From Dyella sp. C9 (lineage in GTDB: Bacteria > Pseudomonadota > Gammaproteobacteria > Xanthomonadales > Rhodanobacteraceae): a DNA stretch of 64,000 nucleotides. A program made the translations under genes and the position numbers. The stretch covers positions 130,570 to 194,569 of the forward strand of contig NZ_QIRF01000006.1 of assembly GCF_003332825.1 (NCBI RefSeq), written 5' to 3'. Below the pieces are notes generated by a model that was given only the letters and a program-made list of their open reading frames with translations, was not told the DNA's origin and did no database searches. Each line of letters opens with the position of its first letter. Position 1 is the stretch's first letter. Positions 30,124 through 38,684 of the stretch are shown here, piece after piece.

Positions 30124-33100
30124 TCAGTTGTCCAAAGGCTCGCGCCAGGAAATCTCGCCGCTGTTGACCCCGTTCATGGTTGGCACGTCGTAGCAGATGA
30201 TGGCTCCGGTGGAGGTCTGCACGCAGACGCGAAGCTGCGAACTGCCGTTGCTGACGCTGCGCTTGAGGCTGGGCTGCGATGGCAGGCCCGCGCCGAGCGA
30301 CACGGAGCGATTGATGATCATGCCCTTGGTCGTGCTGTGCGAACCGAGGAAACCTGCCAGGCCAGGATTGGGCGAGCCGGACTTGTAATCCATGCCATAA
30401 AGGAAACCTTCGCCCTGGTCGGTACAGGTGTCGGTGCCAGGCAGGTAAGTGCTGGTCAACAACACGCGATCGGACAAGGCCTGGGTGCTGACCACGCGCT
30501 CGGACGGAATCGCCTTGCCACTGGCATCGGTGGTACTGAGGTTGTAGTACCAGCCACCGGCCTTGGCCGCCAATGCCTGCAGTGCGCTGGTATCGGTCAC
30601 GTCGGTACCCGCGTTCAGCACCTTGCCGTCCACGGTGATGTCGATGTTCGTGACGTCCTGCAGGCCGGAGAAGGCCGCCGTACCGCCGCCGTCGATCACC
30701 GCGGCGATCACCTGCTGCTGCTGACTGCTCATGTCGGCCTTGGTGTAGGCACGGCCGGTACCGAAGAACACCATCCGCTGCTGCCTGTCGTTGAGGCCCA
30801 GCGTGGGACGAATCGTCACCGGCTTGCCCAGGCCGGACAGCACCTGGCGCGGCAGCCACGCGGAGGGGTCGGTCGAGCCGCCGAAATCGATCGCCCACAG
30901 GCCGCCGCTGAAGGTGGTGGACGAGCCCTTGACGCTGCCGAAGTACAACGACTCGGCGATGCCGTCGAGGTTGAAGTCGGAGGCGATCAGGTCGCCCGCG
31001 AAGCTCTGCCCGCCATTGCCGGTGCCTCCGGTGTTGGTCAGGCTCTCCACCGTGGTGCCGTTGCCCCAGGTCACCGGCGTGGCATCGCGCGAAGCGAGGT
31101 TTGCCATGTCGAAGCCGCGAATGGCGAGGCCTGCGCTGGAGCTGGCGGTCCCGCCCTCCACCGTACCGACGCCACCGTTGTCGGTGGTGCCCGATCCGGT
31201 GAACAGGTAGAACTTGCTGGGATCGGGATTGCTGGTGGCTCGTGGCCGGAACATCGCCACGGCCGGCAACGACGACGTGTAGGTACTGATCACCCGCGTC
31301 AGGTCGCTGCACGAGACCAGCTTGCCACTGCAGCCGGCGCCAACCTCGGTGAGATTGGTCAACTCCGCCAGCACGCTGGGCGGCGCCTCCGGGTTGGTGA
31401 CGTCGAGCACTACGTAGGCCGGGAACGAGTTCTGTACCGTAACGCCGTTGGAACTCAGCTTGGTGTCGAGACCGATGGGCCCGCCGCCGAAGCGGAACGG
31501 CACGATCAGCACGGTACCCCAGCCATCAGGATGGCACTGGGTCCTGCCACCGGCGGCACAGTCCTTGTCGGCCTTGAAGATGCGCACGTCCTGCGAAATC
31601 GCCGAACCATCCACGTAGAACATGTGCGCATAGGTGGGGTCGGCCAGCCAGCGCAGGTGCGGCAACAAATTGCCGGGCACGTAGGCCCAGACCTCGGCAC
31701 CCAGCGGATGGGCGGTGAAGCCGGTATCGGCCTTGCAACCGCCATCCTTGCTGCAGGTCTTGGGCTGGGTGTTCAACTGATGCGCGGAGGCGTCATAGAA
31801 GCCGCCGTTGAAGGCGTGCAACATGCCGTCATTCGCACCGACGTAAACCATCTGGCGGCGGTTCTGATAGACCCGACGGAAACCGCTGTAGCTGCCATCG
31901 GCATACAGCAGATCGAACGCCTCGGCGGGCGTGCCTACGGCCAGCGGCGTGGAGTTGATGATGTCGCCCAGGCGATACACGCTGCCGTCCAGCGTGCGCG
32001 AGCGCCAATTGGCATCCGCCTTGCCGCTGGCGTCCACCAGCTCGGTACCGCGCACCCAGCTGACGAGGCTGGCGGCGCCATCGGCGCTGCAGGTATTGAG
32101 GAAACGGAAGTTGCCGGTAAACGCACTGCCCGTGCAGGTCCCGGTGCCGCTCAAGGCGCCGCTCGCCCAGGCAAAATCCTTCTGCTCGCCATCATCGACC
32201 TGGCCGTTATGGTTCTCGTCCACCCAGGTGAAGATGTAACGGCCGCTGCTGGCCGTGGCCGCGGCGTTGTAACTGCGCTGGGTCTGCGTCTGGTAGCCAC
32301 CGGCCGACAGCAGGGATTGCGCAGACCATACCGGCTGCAATTGATCAAGCGTACTGCCCGTGCACTGCGCCGCTGGAATCGAGCCCGGCACCGTGCTGGC
32401 GTCCGTATAGGTCATGAAGCGCGACTCACCCTGGGCGTTGGTGCAGAACAGGACGATCGGGCTCTGCTTCTCGGTGCCGAGGGTGGGCACGCCGTTGACG
32501 TTGTAGCCACCCGCGCGCATGTGGCCCGCGGGATCGGTCCACATCGCGTTGAGCGAGCCGGTCCAGCTCACCTTCTGGCTGCCGCTCTTGTTCTGTTGCT
32601 GCGCCTGGTAGAGGGCCTGGTAGGTCAGGCCATCGCCACCCGCGCTGGTGGAAACCACGGCTGCCGAGGTACCCGAACCCGAACGTGCCAGGATCTTGTT
32701 GAACACATCGGCCAGGCGCTCACCCAGCAGCGCGGGGTTGCGCACCGGGAAGAAGTTGTCCGGCAGGCCGTCACCACCACCCACGGCGCGCGGCTGTCCC
32801 GTGTTGTTGTCCACGCGGTCCCAATTGGACACGGCGCATTTCGGCGGATCGCAGGGCGCGGTCGCGATCGTACCGTCGCTCTGGGCCACGTCTGAGAAAC
32901 CGCCGTACTTGGCGGCATAGTACAAGGGGTTTTCCAACTGCCTGGCGCCACCGCTGCCCAGGCTGTACTTGGCCACCTTGGGCAGGTTCCAGTTCGCATC
33001 GGGGTCGACGCTCTTGGTCAACACGCTGCCGTTCTTGTCACCCGGGCGCAGCACCACGCGCTTGACGCCGTCATCGTTAGAGCCGGTGACGGTGTATCCG

Positions 33101-35562
33101 CTGAGCATCGCATTGCCCGCGTAGGCGGAGAGAACCTCGATGCGCACAAGCACTTCATTGGTGCCGACCGAGGGCTTGCCGTCCGAACCGCAAATGGTGG
33201 AATCGGATCGCCAGCAGATGTCATAGCCAGTGTAGGCGCTGCCGTTGGTCTTCTTGCGGCCGGTCTGCTGGTTGTCGCTGCACCTGGAACCCACGCAATA
33301 CGTGAGCATCGCCACCACGTCGTTGTCGTGGTCGTTGCCCCACAGCGAATCCTCCCAGACCAGCGAGAAGCTGCCGGCGGAGGCATTGCTCTCCATGGCA
33401 CGACCGTAGATGTAGTTGTTGGGCGAGATCGCCGAGGTCTTCTGCCCGATGCCCACCGCGCCAAGGTAACAGCTGCGCCAACCACTGCTGCTTGCCGTTG
33501 CCGAGCCGGAGTTGTTGGCCTGACACAGTGGGGCCAGCGTGATCGAACCGGTGCCTACCGGAATCTGGAACTTGGGCAGGTTCTCCGCCAGCGCCACCGC
33601 GTAGGTCTGCACCTTGTTCTTGTAGCTGACGCAATTGGCACCGTTGGCATCGCACACCTTGGGACGGTCCAGGCCGCCCGGTGTCTTGAGGTTCGGCCGC
33701 AGGTCGTTGGTCCACGCGCGATAGGCCAGGCCGGCAATCAGGTAGCTGCCCTCCATTGACGGGATGTCCGGGCAGATGCCGCGCACCAGGCTCAGGTCGG
33801 TGACGGCGTTGGCGGTACACAAATCCTCATAGGTGTTGATCGCCGTATTCTTCGGCGTCAGGCCCACGCGACCGACCAGGTAATTGCCGCTGATGCCTTC
33901 GGCGACACCGACTTCCTTGGTGGCCTTGGATGCCGCATCCGTACCCAATGCCGAAATGGCCGGAATCTCGTCACTGTCGAACGAGTTGAGGCCGGTGGAA
34001 AGCACGATGATGCTGCAACCGGCGCAATACGGGTTGCGCACGCTGCCCGTGGCGCTGTCGACGCCATAGGGATCCTTCCAGTCCACACTGGGCAGGCCGC
34101 TCAGGTCACCGCTGATGTTGAAGTCGCTGGTTTTGGCGCCGTCATTGGCGACGTAGCGCAGCGCCTCGGCATACATTTCCGAAAGCGGATTGCCCCAGGC
34201 ACTGCAGTTCTGCGAACCGGAACCCGACGAACCCGGATTCTTCAGGCGTTTCTGGCCACTTCCCGCACTGCTGCTGGTCTCGCGGTTGAGAATGCCGTAG
34301 TCGTCGCAATCGCTCCATTTGCTGGTGTAGTTCCACTGGGTCAGCGCGATGCGGTTGAGCGTGTTGATGATGCCCTCGGTGCCGCTGGCCTGACCGCAGA
34401 ACTGTCCGGTGCTCAGGTCGACCTCGTCACCGGTCGCGCAACCGGCAAAGTTGCCATTGGCATCAGCCGTGCCGTTGCCTGCGAGCTTGCCGATATTGCG
34501 ACGCAGGACGCCGCCGCTACGCGGCGCGGAGAAACTGCCCGTCAGCAGGCCAAAGCGCATCTGCCCGTTCTCGCCATAGCGCTGCAGCAGGCCGACCGGC
34601 TTGTAGCTGGTGCCGTAACGCTGGCAGAACGCCTCGCGGACCGAGCTACCCGCGTCGCACACCTGCACGCGTACGGTGTATTCCTTGTCGCCCAGGCCGT
34701 CATTGGACTTCGACGCATCGTCGCGGTAGCTATTGTCCTCGTTGGCCGAACCGATGGTTTCCTTCCAGTCGCACTGGCGCGCCGCCGTGGAGGCCCATTC
34801 GCTCCAGTTGCCGCGGGCGACGCGCATCTGCGGCACGCCACCGGACGACACCGTGGCGTTGCAGAACGAAATGCCGTTGTTGCTGCTGCTCTGTGAGAAC
34901 GGCGTATATTTGTCGACGTCGCTGCCGGTGTAGACCTTGGCCCAGGCATGCAAGTCGTTCGGGATGCCAGCGCGCTCCAGCACCGTGCTGCTGTCGTCGG
35001 TGCTGCGATAGCCGCCGTACAACACGTAACGCACCACATCCAGGCGGCTCATGGCCACCCAATTGAGGAAGTTGCCGCTCCACTTGCCAGCCTGTGCGCT
35101 GACGCACTGGTGCTTGCTGGCCGCACCGCTGGCCTTGAAAGTGCTGCTGCCGTAGGCGTAGCACAGATCCGGGTCGAAATAGCCTGAATAGCTGAAGTTG
35201 TTGTTGTAGGTGCTATCGATCAGGCCGTCGCCATCGAGGTCGGTGTAATCGGTATAGGCCTTGATGAAGAGCTGCTCATCACGCGACATCACCAGCATCA
35301 CCAGCGGCGCCACCGCGCTGGCGTTGAGCGTGGGATAGGCGGTGTAGTTGCCGGCCGATGCCGTCTGGTTGTTGCGGTTGGTCGCGATGACGGAACCAGG
35401 GGCTGCTGCAGTCGCAGTGCTCTGTGCCCAAGCGATCGGGCCCGCCGCCAGCGTGGCCGCCATGCCCAGGCCGAAGGAAGCCAGCATCCCACGCCAGCGC
35501 GTGCGTCGTGCTGCATCCATGGCGGGCTGTCCGGAGAGGTCGTTTCTGTCCATGTTCGTCAC
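30124..35562 (-). CDS. pilY1: PilY1-family pilus tip adhesin (second operon, long form)
   Basis: This encodes 1812 residues from GTG 35562 (ATG 35553 is an alternative). The signal peptide is LASFGLGMAATLAAGPIAWAQ. The C-terminal half is the PilY1 beta-propeller, including a D-x-N-x-D-G calcium loop DFNLDGIAESLYFG. The N-terminal half differs from the usual von Willebrand-like domain: at the expected first-strand position it has APLVMLVMSRDEQLF instead of D-x-S-x-S, followed by an EF-hand-like loop DLDGDGLID (108-116). A further DENHNGQVDDGE loop is present. Such proteins act as pilus-tip adhesins and retraction regulators. Longer than the paralogue at 38685-42419 by over 560 residues. Confidence 0.88.
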   Translation of the reverse strand: MTNMDRNDLSGQPAMDAARRTRWRGMLASFGLGMAATLAAGPIAWAQSTATAAAPGSVIATNRNNQTASAGNYTAYPTLNASAVAPLVMLVMSRDEQLFIKAYTDYTDLDGDGLIDSTYNNNFSYSGYFDPDLCYAYGSSTFKASGAASKHQCVSAQAGKWSGNFLNWVAMSRLDVVRYVLYGGYRSTDDSSTVLERAGIPNDLHAWAKVYTGSDVDKYTPFSQSSSNNGISFCNATVSSGGVPQMRVARGNWSEWASTAARQCDWKETIGSANEDNSYRDDASKSNDGLGDKEYTVRVQVCDAGSSVREAFCQRYGTSYKPVGLLQRYGENGQMRFGLLTGSFSAPRSGGVLRRNIGKLAGNGTADANGNFAGCATGDEVDLSTGQFCGQASGTEGIINTLNRIALTQWNYTSKWSDCDDYGILNRETSSSAGSGQKRLKNPGSSGSGSQNCSAWGNPLSEMYAEALRYVANDGAKTSDFNISGDLSGLPSVDWKDPYGVDSATGSVRNPYCAGCSIIVLSTGLNSFDSDEIPAISALGTDAASKATKEVGVAEGISGNYLVGRVGLTPKNTAINTYEDLCTANAVTDLSLVRGICPDIPSMEGSYLIAGLAYRAWTNDLRPNLKTPGGLDRPKVCDANGANCVSYKNKVQTYAVALAENLPKFQIPVGTGSITLAPLCQANNSGSATASSSGWRSCYLGAVGIGQKTSAISPNNYIYGRAMESNASAGSFSLVWEDSLWGNDHDNDVVAMLTYCVGSRCSDNQQTGRKKTNGSAYTGYDICWRSDSTICGSDGKPSVGTNEVLVRIEVLSAYAGNAMLSGYTVTGSNDDGVKRVVLRPGDKNGSVLTKSVDPDANWNLPKVAKYSLGSGGARQLENPLYYAAKYGGFSDVAQSDGTIATAPCDPPKCAVSNWDRVDNNTGQPRAVGGGDGLPDNFFPVRNPALLGERLADVFNKILARSGSGTSAAVVSTSAGGDGLTYQALYQAQQQNKSGSQKVSWTGSLNAMWTDPAGHMRAGGYNVNGVPTLGTEKQSPIVLFCTNAQGESRFMTYTDASTVPGSIPAAQCTGSTLDQLQPVWSAQSLLSAGGYQTQTQRSYNAAATASSGRYIFTWVDENHNGQVDDGEQKDFAWASGALSGTGTCTGSAFTGNFRFLNTCSADGAASLVSWVRGTELVDASGKADANWRSRTLDGSVYRLGDIINSTPLAVGTPAEAFDLLYADGSYSGFRRVYQNRRQMVYVGANDGMLHAFNGGFYDASAHQLNTQPKTCSKDGGCKADTGFTAHPLGAEVWAYVPGNLLPHLRWLADPTYAHMFYVDGSAISQDVRIFKADKDCAAGGRTQCHPDGWGTVLIVPFRFGGGPIGLDTKLSSNGVTVQNSFPAYVVLDVTNPEAPPSVLAELTNLTEVGAGCSGKLVSCSDLTRVISTYTSSLPAVAMFRPRATSNPDPSKFYLFTGSGTTDNGGVGTVEGGTASSSAGLAIRGFDMANLASRDATPVTWGNGTTVESLTNTGGTGNGGQSFAGDLIASDFNLDGIAESLYFGSVKGSSTTFSGGLWAIDFGGSTDPSAWLPRQVLSGLGKPVTIRPTLGLNDRQQRMVFFGTGRAYTKADMSSQQQQVIAAVIDGGGTAAFSGLQDVTNIDITVDGKVLNAGTDVTDTSALQALAAKAGGWYYNLSTTDASGKAIPSERVVSTQALSDRVLLTSTYLPGTDTCTDQGEGFLYGMDYKSGSPNPGLAGFLGSHSTTKGMIINRSVSLGAGLPSQPSLKRSVSNGSSQLRVCVQTSTGAIICYDVPTMNGVNSGEISWREPLDN

Positions 35563-35566
35563 GGCC

Positions 35567-36271
35567 TTAATTGCTGATGCGCTGGCGGTACTGGGAAAGC
35601 GTCACGGCACGGGAGGCGTTGGCCGTGCCTTCGCTCAGGATCTGGAAGTACATGGCGCCTCCGCCGCTGGCCGCGGCGTTGCCCTCACCCCGGTAACCCG
35701 CCGCCTGTGCGGCCCCGCTGCCGTCGCTGAGCGCGGTACCGTCCGGGCGGATCCAGATCCTTGCGCTGCCGCCGCTGGTACATGCGCCGCTGTTGCAGAC
35801 AGTGATGGTCACGTCGGGTGCATTGCCCATCCAGGTCGACGGGTCATAGGGCTTTTCTTCTGCGCGGAAGGCGATGTCGTAGAAATTCACCAGGCCCGTG
35901 TCGTCGCTGGAGCGGATGGCCGTCGCCGTGAGCACATTGCAGCTCACGCCGTTGCTGCCAACCGGCTTGCTGCCGCATCGGGGGAACGTGCCGAAATTGG
36001 TGTCTGGCACGGTGCCCCCCATGGCCGCAAGGGGCCAGCCGCGGTTGAAGGTGTGTTCGTCGAACAGGGCCACCGGTACCGCGCGCAAGGACTCGGAGAC
36101 CTCGAAGGCTCGTTCGTGGGCGGCCACGTTGTTGACCATGTGCATTTCCATCAGCGTGCCGCGCATGGCCACCAGGGCCACCACCGAAAGCACGGTCAGG
36201 AAGACCAGGCCGACGAACAGCGCGACGCCGCGCTGGACACGAGAGGTTGCGGAGGGAATGCTGCGACGCAT
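35567..36271 (-). CDS. pilX: PilX-type minor pilin (second operon)
   Basis: This encodes 234 residues from ATG 36271 (a GTG at 36283 overlapping pilW is possible). The N-terminal PilX domain is VQRGVALFVGLVFLTVLSVVALVAMRGTLMEMHMVNN. This class lacks the classical Glu at +5, and the helix is followed by the conserved A-x-E-R-A-F-E-x-S-E. The C-terminus ends RAVTLSQYRQRISN, a common PilX ending. It lies between pilW and pilY1 with only four bases to each. It is thought to join PilV and PilW in the tip complex that recruits PilY1. Confidence 0.85.
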   Translation of the reverse strand: MRRSIPSATSRVQRGVALFVGLVFLTVLSVVALVAMRGTLMEMHMVNNVAAHERAFEVSESLRAVPVALFDEHTFNRGWPLAAMGGTVPDTNFGTFPRCGSKPVGSNGVSCNVLTATAIRSSDDTGLVNFYDIAFRAEEKPYDPSTWMGNAPDVTITVCNSGACTSGGSARIWIRPDGTALSDGSGAAQAAGYRGEGNAAASGGGAMYFQILSEGTANASRAVTLSQYRQRISN

Positions 36272-36275
36272 GGGC

Positions 36276-37397
36276 TTAGCCACCTCGAACGCGGTTGCGC
36301 ACCTGGACGACCTGCTGCTGCAGGCTGCGGACGAACTGGTCCGGCCGCGACAAGCCGGCCATGCTGAATCCGTCGCAATCGGTGCTGGTGCTGGTGAGCG
36401 CGAACGTGCCGCCCGCGCCCAGCGTGTAGGAGCAATGGGAGGTCAACGCGAACGTGCCGGCGTGGGACAGGGTGGGATCCCGCTCGCGGCCGCGCGCCAC
36501 CAGGTTGATGCGCACCGCCAGCACGCGTGGCCAGTCAGTGGCCTGCATGGCAGAGGCACTGCGGTAATCGACAACCTGGTTGGCTTCCTGCGCGCTGGCC
36601 GGGTTCGCCGGGGAAAGGCCGTATTCCAGCTGCATCTGCTCGATGCCATCAACCAGCGGCTCGCGCACCATGCCCTCGTTCTCGGTAAGGCGCATGCGCA
36701 TCAGCGTCGGCTGCGGCTGGCCATCGTCGCTGCTGGCCTTGCAACCATTGCCACGGTCGGCGCAGGGTTGCAGGTAATACATCTCTACCCGGTAGGGATA
36801 GACATAACGGCGCGTGCTGCCGCCGAGTGCGGGGATGCTCTTACCCTGGAACAGCTGCGCCTGCTGACCCACGGTGGTGACGAGGTAGTGGCTGGAAGGC
36901 GAGCAGGTATTGGTGAGCACCGTCGTGGCGCCATCGGCCACGTCGCAGGCATCGGTGTCGGCATAGCGCACGACCAGCACGTCGCTGCCGGCCACGTAGT
37001 CCGCATTGGCCACGCAGCCTGCTATGGGAAACGATGCCCTGCCGTCGTAACCGAACACGGCGCCACTTCCCGCGGCCGGTTTGCCGGCAAGTACCCAGGC
37101 CGTGTTGCAGCCCGAGGCACCTGAGCCCGAGCCCAGCACGCCCTGCACCTCCTGCGCCTCCATGCCGCCCCAGAAGTCGGCCATGCGCAGCGACCAGCCC
37201 AGGCGGTCGCTGGCGAAGCGCAGGTTCTGCTGCAGGAAATTGTTGCCCTGCTGGATCTGGTAGGCCCGCCGGTTGGCAATCAGCACCTGCACCAGACCGC
37301 CCACGACGATCAGGCCGAGCACCATGGACACCATCAGCTCGATCAACGACATGCCGGCCTGGCGCCGGGACAGGAGGTATATGCGGCGCGGTTTCAT
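36276..37397 (-). CDS. pilW: PilW-type minor pilin (second operon)
   Basis: This encodes 373 residues from ATG 37397, overlapping the pilV stop (ATGA). The prepilin motif RRQAGMSLIELMVSMVLGLIVVGGLVQVL has cleavage after the glycine and Glu at +5. The body includes NRRAYQIQQGNNFLQQNLRFASDRLGWSLRMADFWG, the characteristic PilW first strand region, and several cysteine pairs. Longer open frames upstream are pilV shadows. Part of the pilVWX set that primes assembly. Confidence 0.88.
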   Translation of the reverse strand: MKPRRIYLLSRRQAGMSLIELMVSMVLGLIVVGGLVQVLIANRRAYQIQQGNNFLQQNLRFASDRLGWSLRMADFWGGMEAQEVQGVLGSGSGASGCNTAWVLAGKPAAGSGAVFGYDGRASFPIAGCVANADYVAGSDVLVVRYADTDACDVADGATTVLTNTCSPSSHYLVTTVGQQAQLFQGKSIPALGGSTRRYVYPYRVEMYYLQPCADRGNGCKASSDDGQPQPTLMRMRLTENEGMVREPLVDGIEQMQLEYGLSPANPASAQEANQVVDYRSASAMQATDWPRVLAVRINLVARGRERDPTLSHAGTFALTSHCSYTLGAGGTFALTSTSTDCDGFSMAGLSRPDQFVRSLQQQVVQVRNRVRGG

Positions 37398-37918
37398 GGC
37401 AGGTAATTGAGCGTGTAGGAAAGATCGTCGTTGCCGGTGGGCGCGTCGTCGCCCATGGCCCCGCCGGCCCAGCGCGAGGTCACCCGGTACATGCCCAGGC
37501 CGTTGTCCCATCTCACCGTGGCCAGCGTGCCCTCGGTCGGCCCCGGCACGCTCGCCTTGAGCCGCGCATACCAGCGCGCCAGATCGTTCTGGGCCACCTG
37601 TCGCGCCGTGCATGCGCTGGTGCAACTGGATGCCGCCGGTTCGGCATCCCCGCTCAGACAGTAAGGACACTCGTTGGCGGTCGGCGCCGTCGGATCAGCC
37701 GCGCTCCGTGGACCGGCTGCTGCGACGGGATTTGCCCGCATCGCATCGATCAGGTTGCGCGTCTCCACGATCACCTGGCTGCGCGCGCCCGCCTGCTTGG
37801 TGAACTGCGCGCCCTTGATCTGCATGAGCGCCAGGCCAAGCACGCCGACGCTGAAGACGACGATGGCCACGAGCACTTCGATCAGCGAGACGCCCCGCTG
37901 GCGCGATCGCATAGGCAT
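37394..37918 (-). CDS. pilV: PilV-type minor pilin (second operon, first gene)
   Basis: This encodes 174 residues from ATG 37918. The leader and helix are MPMRSRQRGVSLIEVLVAIVVFSVGVLGLALMQ (G/V cleavage, Glu at +5), then GAQFTKQAGARSQVIVETRNLIDAMRAN, typical of PilV. A four-cysteine segment (CPYC...CTSACT) lies mid-protein. It is first in the second minor-pilin operon. The ribosome-binding site AGGGGGAAG lies within a predicted hairpin (37919-37952), suggesting translational control of the operon's first gene. Confidence 0.88.
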   Translation of the reverse strand: MPMRSRQRGVSLIEVLVAIVVFSVGVLGLALMQIKGAQFTKQAGARSQVIVETRNLIDAMRANPVAAAGPRSAADPTAPTANECPYCLSGDAEPAASSCTSACTARQVAQNDLARWYARLKASVPGPTEGTLATVRWDNGLGMYRVTSRWAGGAMGDDAPTGNDDLSYTLNYLP

Positions 37919-37952
37919 GGATGCTTCCCCCTGGTTCCAGCGGGAAGCATCC
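37919..37952 (-). promoter_or_regulatory. Hairpin masking the pilV ribosome-binding site
   Basis: GGATGCTTCCC (37919-37929) and GGGAAGCATCC (37942-37952) form a perfect 11-bp stem with a 12-base loop. Read on the minus strand, the 3' arm plus adjacent loop bases contain the AGGGGGAAG ribosome-binding site, and the stem ends at the base before the ATG. Closed, it would block initiation. This could be a thermosensor, an RsmA-type or riboregulator target, or a coupling device. The regulatory role is inferred from structure only. Confidence 0.6.
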
Positions 37953-38178
37953 GCTCAGCGGGACGGATTCGCAAGTCCTTGCGTTGACCGACGGTCACAT
38001 TTTCCCGCCAAGCGGCAATTTATTGCGACAAACCTGAGCAATGGTTCACATATCAGTGAATTACGTGCGGCCGAGGTCCTGGCGGCGCCCGTGGAAATTC
38101 GCAATAACTAACGCAATCCAACCAGGCTTTGGCCCACCCGCACAACGATCACTGCCGGCCCGAGGTGGCGCGGTCATC

Positions 38179-38673
38179 TCACCAGCAACCCGTGGTCGAC
38201 GGAGAGCGGGCCCCTGCCTGATTCAGGCTGAGCGTGCCGCACAGCACGTCACGCGTGGCCTGCATGCCCTTGGGCTTGGCGTTGAGCTGGTAGGTACTCG
38301 CCGAAAGGCTGCTGAGCGAGTAGTCGTACTCCAGACCCGGCTGCGATGTCGTCATGCAGTCCAGTTGGGGCAGCGTGTTGGCGGTGGCGGAAGCGCTGGA
38401 ACCGGTCTGGTCGTAGCGCATGTACGTCGTGTAATAGCGCTCCATGTAACTTGCCGCCTGCGAAAGGCAGCCCTCGGCAGCAACGCGGTGTGTCCTCGCC
38501 ACCTGCCTGGTGTAGGACGAAAAGGCGATCGCCGCCAGGATCCCCATGATGACCACGACCATCATGACCTCGATCAAGGTAAAACCCGCGCTTCGCCACC
38601 TTCCTGCCTGCGCCCCCCGGCGTCGAGCCGCAGCCACCGTGAAATGGCCTGTCGTGATCGCCTGCATGTTCAT
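38179..38673 (-). CDS. pilE: PilE-type minor pilin (first operon, last gene)
   Basis: This encodes 164 residues from ATG 38673, preferred for AAAGGGG five bases upstream; ATG 38688 overlaps the pilY1 stop (ATGA) and is the alternative. A long basic leader ends GRWRSAG, then FTLIEVMMVVVIMGILAAIAFSSYTRQV. The body follows the PilE layout with HRVAAEGCLSQAASYMERYYTTYMRY and a C-terminal GCW. The unusually long leader (about 37 residues from the chosen start) is odd for a pilin. Transcription from this operon then meets the 260-bp gap before the second pilV. Confidence 0.85.
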   Translation of the reverse strand: MNMQAITTGHFTVAAARRRGAQAGRWRSAGFTLIEVMMVVVIMGILAAIAFSSYTRQVARTHRVAAEGCLSQAASYMERYYTTYMRYDQTGSSASATANTLPQLDCMTTSQPGLEYDYSLSSLSASTYQLNAKPKGMQATRDVLCGTLSLNQAGARSPSTTGCW

Positions 38674-38684
38674 CGGGGCCCCTT

